Positions 7,944 to 12,679 of a DNA stretch of 28,885 nt are shown piece after piece. This DNA comes from a virus: IMG/VR virus record IMGVR_UViG_3300030329_002261, positions 3,217-32,101 of that record; one strand, written 5' to 3'. Made by a program: the position numbers and the translations under genes. Each line of letters starts with the position of its first letter. Position 1 is the stretch's first letter. The notes under the pieces were generated by a model that was not told where the DNA came from, searched no databases, and was given only the letters and a program-made list of their open reading frames with translations.

Positions 7944-8504
7944 TTAATTTAAATTATTTTCTATTGATTTTATGTTATTGTGCCATGTGAGCCCGATAAC
8001 CTTAAAATGTTTATTCAGGTTCTCAATTAATTCACCTGGCAACCCGCTTTCCATGACGGTAGATATAGCGTCCTCTTTTAGCTGTCTAAGTCTGACAAGT
8101 TTTTTGCCGTCCTTAGTTTTTTCAGCTTCGCGTTCAGCGAGATCCTGGGCCCAGTTTCTTATTTGGTCCAGGCACCTTTCCGCGGTGATGTCTTTTATGT
8201 CATCACGGTCCATGGCTCTTGTAAAATGATAATCCAATTTAGATTTCATTTTATCCGTTGTAGCGGATCTATTAAAAAATGTGGCCAGCATTTTCTTTTT
8301 TTCAAAAATCTGATCCTCCATTTCTTGTAGCTCCTCAATGTCAGCTGAGATATCTAATTTATCAGCCAGCTTTTTTTCTGCGCTTGCTGTCATATCTGCA
8401 ACTGTTTTTCTTAATGTCAAATTGGCTTCATCTATTAAAGGTTCAAATTTCTGTTGGACCTTTCTTTTAAAATGTTCCAATTGATACTTGGTCATTGCTT
8501 TCAT
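7944..8504 (-). CDS. Helical, charged hypothetical protein
   Basis: A 186-residue, highly charged helical protein. Coiled-coil-like heptads are likely in residues 5-75 (EEANLTLRK-type pattern, then ADIEELQEMEDQIFEKKKML) and again at 110-150 (NWAQDLAEREAEKTKDGKK). It ends with HFKVIGLTWHNNIKSIENN. I do not recognise a family and see no catalytic motif or membrane segment. ATG at 8504 has AGAAAGGA upstream and a strong promoter at 8557-8529. It is transcribed away from the structured RNA region at 8575-9064, and the two units share a promoter palindrome. Confidence 0.8.
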   Translation of the reverse strand: MKAMTKYQLEHFKRKVQQKFEPLIDEANLTLRKTVADMTASAEKKLADKLDISADIEELQEMEDQIFEKKKMLATFFNRSATTDKMKSKLDYHFTRAMDRDDIKDITAERCLDQIRNWAQDLAEREAEKTKDGKKLVRLRQLKEDAISTVMESGLPGELIENLNKHFKVIGLTWHNNIKSIENNLN

Positions 8505-8528
8505 AACTTATCCTTTCTGTTAATTATT

Positions 8529-8557
8529 TTTATAAACTACTTGACAAACATTGTCAA
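8529..8557 (-). promoter_or_regulatory. Sigma70-type promoter for the 8504 gene
   Basis: Minus-strand TTGACA at 8557-8552, 17-base spacer, TATAAA at 8534-8529. It is preceded by CTA, making CTATTGACAA as at 7940 and 25367. Its -35 forms the right arm of the palindrome TTGACAAACATTGTCAA. Confidence 0.82.
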
Positions 8558-8569
8558 TAGGATTATATG
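8541..8569 (+). promoter_or_regulatory. Plus-strand promoter reading into the structured RNA region
   Basis: Plus-strand TTGACA at 8541-8546, 17-base spacer, TATATG at 8564-8569. The -35 is perfect, the -10 weaker. The predicted start is near 8576, exactly where the first RNA stem begins (8577). The -35 is the left arm of a 17-nt palindrome whose other arm is the -35 of the divergent gene. Confidence 0.65.
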
Positions 8570-8575
8570 GGATTA

Positions 8576-9064
8576 TAGGCTCCTGGGCATGAGCCTTAAT
8601 AATAAAGGCCCACTGATCCCGGGCTCTATGGGGCTGAGACGCAGGATTCCTGAGACGGCTCAATACTAGTGCGTCGCCGAATAACTGTAGGGCCCGGGAT
8701 CAGTCCACAAACTCGCTGGAGACGAAACCAGCGGGGCTGATCCCTGGTCCGAACATCGCTAGCGCCTTAGTGCAAGGAATTACTGGAGCACTCGGACCTG
8801 GGATCAGATTTGGTCGAGACATACAATAGTATTAAATGTCTGGGTATGGTCCAGACATCAACCAAAACTGGTCAGGGAGTTCGTTTGTCCCTGGTGATGG
8901 CTGTAACCGAAGCGGCGACCAGCAGGAAGCGCGTAAGACCTGCATACCTGGAAGGTTAATAATAAAACTAGCAACAGCCGGATTAGCTGGCTCTGTTGAA
9001 AGAGAACAGAGAGAAGCCGCCTGCGGGCGGCCTTGCCAGCTGATCCTATTTTTTTTTTTTTTTT
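8576..9064 (+). ncRNA. Putative large structured non-coding RNA (about 490 nt)
   Basis: The stretch has no plausible protein; the longest open frames translate the T-run into poly-Phe. It is visibly GC-richer than neighbouring genes and holds consecutive stems: 8577-8582/8591-8596 (6 bp); 8612-8624/8692-8704 (13 bp, enclosing 8638-8642/8671-8675); 8714-8719/8728-8733 (6 bp, 8-nt loop); 8737-8752/8792-8807 (15 bp with one T-T mismatch); 8836-8843/8851-8858 (8 bp); 8873-8878/8888-8893 (6 bp); 8899-8904/8974-8979 (6 bp, enclosing 8922-8926/8939-8943); and 8980-8991/9035-9046 (12 bp with one G-U) enclosing hairpins 8992-8997/9005-9010 and 9016-9021/9026-9031. Sixteen T follow. A promoter begins at 8541. 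It lacks hallmarks I know for tmRNA, RNase P or group I/II introns. It could be a large phage RNA of the GOLLD/ROOL kind, but I cannot name a class. Confidence 0.78.
8980..9064 (+). terminator. Branched terminator at the 3' end of the putative RNA
   Basis: A 12-bp stem (8980-8991 with 9035-9046, one G-U pair) encloses two hairpins: TCTGTT/AACAGA with loop GAAAGAG, and GCCGCC/GGCGGC with loop TGCG. Two bases after it begins a run of 16 T at 9049-9064. The T-run exists only on the plus-strand side, which fixes the direction of transcription. Confidence 0.85.
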
Positions 9065-9094
9065 GGGTGGGCCCGCCCACAAGCAAGCCCCCCC
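9065..9094. repeat. GC-rich dispersed repeat, copy 2
   Basis: Second copy of GGGTGGGCCCGCCC, followed by ACAAGCAAGC and a C-run, directly after the terminator T-run. Compare 7054-7084. Confidence 0.7.
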
Positions 9095-9115
9095 AGTTTA
9101 GAATGATTCTAAACT
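9095..9115. promoter_or_regulatory. Perfect 10-bp palindrome, candidate operator
   Basis: AGTTTAGAAT (9095-9104), one central G, then ATTCTAAACT (9106-9115). It ends 7 nt before the TTGACA of the gp88-like gene's promoter, a typical place for an activator or repressor site. A terminator hairpin is less likely because no T-run follows. Confidence 0.6.
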
Positions 9116-9122
9116 AACAGGC

Positions 9123-9151
9123 TTGACAAGTCCGCAAGCATGGGATATTAT
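9123..9151 (+). promoter_or_regulatory. Sigma70-type promoter for the gp88-like gene
   Basis: TTGACA at 9123-9128, 17-base spacer, TATTAT at 9146-9151. The -10 is embedded in GCATGGGATATTAT, which also occurs in the repeats before terminase (7205-7218). The predicted start, around 9158, leaves only about ten bases before the ATG, so the GGGAG at 9152-9156 may not be transcribed. Confidence 0.82.
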
Positions 9152-9166
9152 GGGAGATAGAAAGTT

Positions 9167-9790
9167 ATGAATATATTGAAAGCAAAAGAAATTACAGGCA
9201 GCCTCTCAAAGCCTTCCAAGATGCCGGGGTGGTCTTATGGTTTACCGGCTAAGGAATGCAAAACCGGGAGCAAGCTCCGAAAGGTTGAGGGCTCAACCTG
9301 TTACAATTGTTATGCATTAAAAGGCTGTTATGTTTTTAAAGTTGTGCAAGATGCGCAATACTACAGATTAAAAGCAATACGCCACCCGCACTGGGTCCCG
9401 GCCATGGTTATGCAAATAAATAATAAACGATCTAAAGAATTTAGGTGGCACGATTCCGGAGATGTACAAGATTTAAAACACTTATTAAAAATTTTTAAAG
9501 TTTGTAAGTTAACGCCAAAGATTCAACACTGGATGCCGACCCGGGAGGCGTGGGTTAAACCATTTATAAAAATAGCTCCTAAAAATTTATGTATTCGTTA
9601 CAGCGTCCCGATGAACGACCAGCCACCGATTAAAAGCTGGCCCAATGTTTCAACAGTAATAACAAAAGACGCGCCCTGGTTCGGGGCCACTTCTCAAGTC
9701 TGTCCAGCTCCAAAGCAAGATAATAAATGTTTAGATTGCCGTGCTTGCTGGAACCGTGATATACATAACATTAGTTATTGGAATCACTAG
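9167..9790 (+). CDS. Gp88-like protein (Pfam GP88 family), Cys-rich
   Basis: A 207-residue protein with the pattern of the family named after mycobacteriophage gene product 88: KMPGWSYGLPAKEC near the start, STCYNCYALKGCY (about 43-55), FRWHDSGDVQ (about 92-101), HWMPTREAW (about 121-129), and a C-terminal Cys cluster, VCPAPKQDNKCLDCRACW (about 179-196). The Cys pairs suggest a metal or iron-sulphur site. The biochemical role is not established to my knowledge. It is one of few plus-strand genes, has its own promoter, and lies directly after the putative structured RNA, so a functional link is possible. The 64-residue gene begins one base after its stop. Confidence 0.85.
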   Translation: MNILKAKEITGSLSKPSKMPGWSYGLPAKECKTGSKLRKVEGSTCYNCYALKGCYVFKVVQDAQYYRLKAIRHPHWVPAMVMQINNKRSKEFRWHDSGDVQDLKHLLKIFKVCKLTPKIQHWMPTREAWVKPFIKIAPKNLCIRYSVPMNDQPPIKSWPNVSTVITKDAPWFGATSQVCPAPKQDNKCLDCRACWNRDIHNISYWNH

Positions 9791-9791
9791 C

Positions 9792-9986
9792 ATGTCTATG
9801 TATTATTGGAGCCCCTCCAGGTTGAAAGATCTGAAAGAGAGAGGCTACAAGCTCAGATTCATGAGCCTTGAAGAAGCGAACGCACAGGCAGAAGGCAACA
9901 AGCCTACAAGCGCTCAAGCACAAGCTGACAAGCATCCCAGCCACAAGCCAAAGGGCTCAGGCGCAAGCCTTCCCTTACAAGATTAA
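9792..9986 (+). CDS. Small protein with low-complexity tail encoded by CAAGC repeats
   Basis: A 64-residue frame from ATG at 9792, one base after the stop of the gp88-like gene. Residues 1-30 look like a normal protein (MSMYYWSPSRLKDLKERGYK, then FMSLEEAN). The rest is Ala/Gln/Lys/Pro/Ser-rich because the DNA is a run of CAAGC pentamers. The tail overlaps the 3' end of the convergent nuclease gene by 83 nt, so the same bases encode both C-termini. The start could be one of the two ATG codons, 9792 or 9798. Function is unknown. Confidence 0.6.
   Translation: MSMYYWSPSRLKDLKERGYKLRFMSLEEANAQAEGNKPTSAQAQADKHPSHKPKGSGASLPLQD
9899..9968. repeat. Cluster of CAAGC pentamers
   Basis: CAAGC starts at 9899, 9907, 9915, 9921, 9929, 9944 and 9964 (an outlier is at 9848), at first with 6-8 nt spacing. 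It is in the overlap between convergent genes. Related ACAAGC units also follow both copies of the GC-rich repeat (7073 and 9079) and lie before the gp88 promoter. Read on the other strand it is GCTTG. It may be a protein-binding or replication/packaging array rather than selected protein sequence. Confidence 0.6.
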
Positions 9987-10278
9987 TTATTTCTGATCCA
10001 GGGTACAAGCATACCTTCCCCTTATCCGGGGAACGTCCTACCAGAATAAATGTGTTATTCTCATGCTTCACATGAAAGGCTATTTGGTGGGGTGAAAATC
10101 TAATTTTGTGTACTGATGTGTACTTTAATTCGACTGTAAAAAAGGTGCTATTAGAATTATAACCCAGTAGATCGGGAGTGCCCAATAAACTACGGTTTTC
10201 CAATCTATTCCAAGATATTTTTGTTGTATTTCTTTTAAGCTCACGCCACAAATCCCTTTCGTTTTTCAAGTAGTACAC
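9904..10278 (-). CDS. VRR-NUC / Holliday-junction-resolvase-like nuclease
   Basis: A 124-residue protein of the PD-(D/E)xK nuclease fold. The catalytic signature is LLGTPDLLGY (Asp36), FTVELKY (Glu50, Lys52), then SPHQIAFH (Gln65), with conserved basic residues before it. This is the order of VRR-NUC and archaeal Hjc-type endonucleases, which cut branched DNA; phages use such enzymes to resolve replication intermediates before packaging. The start is GTG at 10278 (a TTG nine bases later is a possible alternative, with GAGG upstream). The last 25 residues, after about residue 100, are encoded by the CAAGC region and may be variable. It follows the 75-residue gene by 8 nt. Confidence 0.85.
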   Translation of the reverse strand: MYYLKNERDLWRELKRNTTKISWNRLENRSLLGTPDLLGYNSNSTFFTVELKYTSVHKIRFSPHQIAFHVKHENNTFILVGRSPDKGKVCLYPGSEIINLVREGLRLSPLACGWDACQLVLERL

Positions 10279-10286
10279 CTCAAGGG

Positions 10287-10514
10287 TTAGAGCTTGCCAA
10301 TTATCTTAGGTAGTTTCCAAGTCCCACTAAGTCTTACACCTTTTAAATTTAAAATATGCGTATCTCTATCACCAATCATTCTACTTTCCAAGAGTTGAAT
10401 TTCACCAAGGTCAAGTTTTTCACCGTTGGGCATTTCAATTTGGACCCTAGCATTCTGGGCCGTTGGTGATATTAGGAATTTATCTAAGTATTGACGTAGT
10501 TCTTTCGCTTTCAT
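10287..10514 (-). CDS. Small conserved-looking hypothetical protein
   Basis: A 75-residue protein: MKAKELRQYLDKFL (helix), then VQIEMPNGEKLDLGEIQLLE and MIGDRDTHILNLK, which look like two or three beta strands with tight turns, ending in a basic tail. It resembles small proteins I recall in marine podoviruses but I cannot name a family. It is transcribed divergently from the small terminase through an interlocked promoter pair, and precedes the VRR-NUC nuclease. The mRNA leader would be only about five bases. Confidence 0.75.
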   Translation of the reverse strand: MKAKELRQYLDKFLISPTAQNARVQIEMPNGEKLDLGEIQLLESRMIGDRDTHILNLKGVRLSGTWKLPKIIGKL

Positions 10515-10521
10515 TCAGGTA

Positions 10522-10550
10522 TTGATATATATCCCATATAAATATATATT
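10522..10550 (+). promoter_or_regulatory. Promoter for terS, predicted leaderless
   Basis: TTGATA at 10522-10527, 17-base spacer, TATATT at 10545-10550. The A of the ATG at 10557 is seven bases after the -10, exactly where transcription should begin. No ribosome-binding site is present, which agrees with a leaderless mRNA. Confidence 0.65.
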
Positions 10551-10554
10551 GCAA
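10526..10554 (-). promoter_or_regulatory. Divergent promoter for the 10514 gene
   Basis: Minus-strand TTGCAA at 10554-10549, 17-base spacer, TATATA at 10531-10526. It is interlocked with the terS promoter over the same 33 bp. The predicted leader is about five bases. The -35 is less perfect than the others. Confidence 0.55.
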
Positions 10555-10556
10555 CC

Positions 10557-11036
10557 ATGTCTAAAGAAATTGTCAACAAAAAGGCAGCTCACCCACAGGA
10601 ATTGACAGAGATGCAGCGTAGATTTTGTGAGTATCTAATCATGAATGAGGGTAGGACCACACATCAAGATGCAGCAATAGCTGCTGGCTATGCCCCAAAG
10701 AATGCCAGATTTGAAGCGTACGGTCTTATGCAAAACCCAAAGATCCAAAGATACTTGGCTAAAAGAAGCAATGAAGTTAATAGATCTTTTGCAGTAACCA
10801 AACACAACTACGTTAGAAGACAACAAATACTATCTCAAAAATTAGTAGAAGAAGGTAAGACAGAAAAAGCAGTAGGGTTTGAAAACCTGATAGGTAAAGC
10901 TACTGGGCAATTTGTAGATATACATCTACACGGCAAGATAAGTGACATGACTAACGAAGAGAAGTTAGAAGAAATTAAAAGAATTAAATCTATACAAAGC
11001 GAGAGAATAAAAGCTCTTTCTAATTCTAAAGAGTAA
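10557..11036 (+). CDS. terS: Terminase small subunit
   Basis: A 159-residue DNA-recognition subunit that would bring the large terminase to the packaging site. Residues 16-65 carry the Terminase_2-type helix-turn-helix: LTEMQRRFCEYLIMNEG, then DAAIAAGYAPKNARFEAYGL and NPKIQRYL. The central part (about 85-115) is helical, ERQQIL- and KLVEEGKTEKAV-like, as in oligomerising small terminases, and the C-terminus is charged. It is separated from terL by about 3.6 kb and lies on the opposite strand, with its own divergent promoter and probably a leaderless mRNA. Its end overlaps the convergent gene at 11026 by 11 nt. Confidence 0.88.
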   Translation: MSKEIVNKKAAHPQELTEMQRRFCEYLIMNEGRTTHQDAAIAAGYAPKNARFEAYGLMQNPKIQRYLAKRSNEVNRSFAVTKHNYVRRQQILSQKLVEEGKTEKAVGFENLIGKATGQFVDIHLHGKISDMTNEEKLEEIKRIKSIQSERIKALSNSKE

Positions 11037-11316
11037 TCCTCTCCATCTTTTTAATACAACCAATAGGAAAAACATTACGGTCTGAAAATGAAACGTCTTT
11101 ATCTTCATATGAAGCAAAGGTCCAAACAAACTTGGAAGTTTTTTTGTATATGTATGCGTGTGTTATCATTTTGCTGCATTCGAATTTATCAAATTCTTCG
11201 ACTGATGCATGGCCTGCATCCCCAGTTATGTCAATCCATTCTAAACGATAAAAATAATACTTCTTCGAACCGATCACGACGTGTTTAAACTTTGATTTCT
11301 TCTTACGTTTGGGCAT
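11026..11316 (-). CDS. Small hypothetical protein
   Basis: A 96-residue protein with a very basic N-terminus (MPKRKKKSKFKH), then alternating strands: YYFYRLEWIDITGDAG, TSKFVWTFASYEDKD and a final SDRNVFPIGCIKKMERITL. I do not recognise a family. ATG at 11316; GGAG lies about 13 bases upstream, somewhat far. The repeat-rich region 11389-11556 is directly upstream, so any promoter there would be overlapped by the iteron-like sites. Tail-to-tail overlap with terS. Confidence 0.75.
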   Translation of the reverse strand: MPKRKKKSKFKHVVIGSKKYYFYRLEWIDITGDAGHASVEEFDKFECSKMITHAYIYKKTSKFVWTFASYEDKDVSFSDRNVFPIGCIKKMERITL

Positions 11317-11388
11317 AGGTCTGTATACTCCAGGTTTTATAAAATATAAATCTATAACTAATATTCATATGCGCGCGACCCCTAAATC

Positions 11389-11516
11389 GTTGGTATTACT
11401 AGCTTTTTAATACATTTGTACCAATTGTACCTAATTGTACCAAGGCCTCTTGGTACAAAAATGAACGAATAACTGTTGGTATTACTATCTTTTTTCATTT
11501 GTACCAATTGTACCTA
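11389..11516. repeat. Iteron-like direct repeats of TTGTACC
   Basis: A long direct repeat, GTTGGTATTACTA...TTTGTACCAATTGTACCTA, occurs at 11389-11433 and 11475-11516. Within it TTGTACC starts at 11416, 11425, 11435, 11499 and 11508 (9-10 nt spacing), with a reverse copy GGTACAA at 11452. The copies at 11435-11444 and 11449-11458 form a 10-bp hairpin with loop GCCT. An A/T-only stretch follows (11521-11556). Such an arrangement is seen at origins with initiator iterons and at multi-site operators. Confidence 0.8.
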
Positions 11517-11611
11517 GGTTTTAAAAAAAATAAAAAAATAAAAAATTTTTTCATAGAAATAGTGTATACAATGGGTACATGACCAAATTAGCCAATGATT
11601 TCCTGTATTTT
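11517..11611. other. Very A/T-rich tract next to the iterons
   Basis: After TTTTAAAA come several A-runs of 5-8 bases and a T-run (to about 11550). The tract is likely bent and easily melted, as expected for the unwinding element of an origin. No gene is seen. The remaining bases to 11611 are antisense to nothing recognised. Confidence 0.5.
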
Positions 11612-12322
11612 TTAATCATTTTTTGTATCTTGATCCTTTGGATCTTTGGTACAATTCTCATAATACTGGTCTATTTTCTTCAAGAATGCATGCATGTAGC
11701 CTTGAAATTCTTTGTCCGCCACTTCAAATTTTTGAAAGAAGCAATCTTTAGAACACATTAAAATAACTCCAGACTGTATTTTGGTGCCGTATACATAGTT
11801 GTGGGCCATGGCGTAAGCTGCTAGCTGTATGAAATAATCATCAATCCACTCACGTTGTTTAGGCTTGTTAGTTTGCTTGAAGTCAATTATACTTTCGCGT
11901 CCGTTATAAATTCCTACAACATCAGTCTGACCTGCGTACAACCCAGGGTAATGTATGGTGACCTCTGTGCCCCAGACCTCCTCTAGTTCCCCGAGCCCCG
12001 ATCCAATAATCACGTCTGCCATGCGCCCTGCTTCCTGGCCCAAGGCGGTGAGGTCTAGGTGTCGTTGATTTTTAATATACCCTTCAAGGTACGTGTGCAT
12101 GGACGTTCCACGCATTGCTGATAAATCTCTGATTCGGTCGGCACGGTGCTGTCCAACCCTTGCCTGCCAGTTCGCTAAACTTTTACGCTTTTCTTCTGAC
12201 TGTGTCTGTGATAGAATGGTGGTTACAGATGGTAACTTATCATTACCTATTTCGTAGTGTCTTCGACCCATGACTAAGCTCCTACTGCTCTTTGGGTAAA
12301 CGAACCTCTGATTCCACTTCAT
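11612..12322 (-). CDS. PD-(D/E)XK exonuclease, RecB/Cas4/MGME1-like
   Basis: A 236-residue nuclease. Motifs in order: LPSVTTILS (about 30-38), an RGTSMHTYLEGY helix with His76, WGTEVTIHYPGLYAGQTDVVG (Glu120 and Asp134), ESIIDFKQTNKP (Asp147, Lys149), then FIQLAAYAMA (Gln166, Tyr170). This is the order of RecB-family exonucleases, close in style to MGME1 and phage exonucleases acting on DNA ends in recombination and repair. The ATG at 12322 overlaps the stop of the lipoprotein gene by ATGA. It lies between the iterons and a chain of micro-genes. Assignment to fold is confident; the substrate is inferred. Confidence 0.88.
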   Translation of the reverse strand: MKWNQRFVYPKSSRSLVMGRRHYEIGNDKLPSVTTILSQTQSEEKRKSLANWQARVGQHRADRIRDLSAMRGTSMHTYLEGYIKNQRHLDLTALGQEAGRMADVIIGSGLGELEEVWGTEVTIHYPGLYAGQTDVVGIYNGRESIIDFKQTNKPKQREWIDDYFIQLAAYAMAHNYVYGTKIQSGVILMCSKDCFFQKFEVADKEFQGYMHAFLKKIDQYYENCTKDPKDQDTKND

Positions 12323-12450
12323 TTTTTATCGCTAGTTATTATCCATCTCAAAGTCGATGTCGCCGGATCAAAGCTATCAAACTTACTACTACATCCTGTT
12401 AGCCATAATATAACTAACGCATAAATTACAATATATCCTATATCTTTCAT
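12319..12450 (-). CDS. 43-residue lipoprotein
   Basis: ATG at 12450 to TGA at 12319. The N-terminus is an export signal with hydrophobic core (IGYIVIYALVILW) and a lipobox LTGC, giving lipidated Cys20 followed by SSKFDSFDPATS and a short tail ending SDKK. The mature protein would be only 24 residues. It is coupled by ATGA to the genes on both sides. Outer-membrane spanin subunits are short lipoproteins, but the adjacent membrane protein does not look like their partner, so function stays open. Confidence 0.75.
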   Translation of the reverse strand: MKDIGYIVIYALVILWLTGCSSKFDSFDPATSTLRWIITSDKK

Positions 12451-12578
12451 TCTAAATCATCCCACCGTGTTTTTTCTTTTTTCTCCCTGTTATTAATTAC
12501 GTAGTAGCCAATACCTGCAATAATTCCAATCGCAAATAAACCTACAACGAGCATTCCCATTCCATATTCTACAGTCAT
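12447..12578 (-). CDS. 43-residue single-pass membrane protein
   Basis: ATG at 12578 to TGA at 12447, with AAAGGAG about 14 bases upstream. One membrane segment (about 7-27, MGMLVVGLFAIGIIAGIGYY) is followed by a short charged tail with KKEKTRWDDLE. The basic residues after the segment suggest a cytoplasmic C-terminus. It overlaps the lipoprotein start by ATGA, and its own start overlaps the end of a 34-codon frame the same way. Confidence 0.7.
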   Translation of the reverse strand: MTVEYGMGMLVVGLFAIGIIAGIGYYVINNREKKEKTRWDDLE

Positions 12579-12679
12579 TTTTTCTTTTTCTTCTCCTTTC
12601 GTTTCCTATTTATTATCTGCTCTACCAAACCATCCGTTGTAGGATTGCCTAGTATAGCTTTTATATTATCCTGCTTCAA
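12575..12679 (-). CDS. Possible 34-residue basic micro-protein (TTG start)
   Basis: A frame beginning with TTG at 12679 inside the end of the oxygenase gene and ending in TGA that overlaps the next ATG (ATGA at 12578-12575). It reads KQDNIKAILGNPTTDGLVEQ followed by a Lys/Arg-rich tail. The coupling pattern and natural composition argue for it; the absence of a ribosome-binding site and of an ATG argue against. No function recognised. Confidence 0.4.
   Translation of the reverse strand: MKQDNIKAILGNPTTDGLVEQIINRKRKEKKKKK

Noticed and set aside
8871-8893. tRNA T-arm-like hairpin with TTCG loop
   Set aside because: Loop size and pairing are wrong, and no acceptor, D or anticodon arms fit.
8576-9064. 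tmRNA, RNase P RNA, 6S RNA, group I or group II intron
   Set aside because: No tRNA-like ends, no RNase P core, no group II domain V and no group I P7-type core could be found by eye. No interrupted gene flanks the region.
8836-9117. Open frames of 93, 84 and 74 codons on both strands in the GC-rich region
   Set aside because: They translate the 16-base T-run to poly-Phe or poly-Lys, have unnatural composition, and lie over strong RNA stems.
11389-11516. CRISPR array
   Set aside because: Two long repeat copies only, with heptamers spaced at 9-10 nt and no unique spacers; no Cas genes. The RecB-like nuclease at 11612 is not evidence for CRISPR.
12319-12578. Spanin pair (membrane protein plus lipoprotein)
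   Set aside because: The membrane protein has only a short, probably cytoplasmic tail, lacking the periplasmic coiled part of inner spanins; the lipoprotein is very short.
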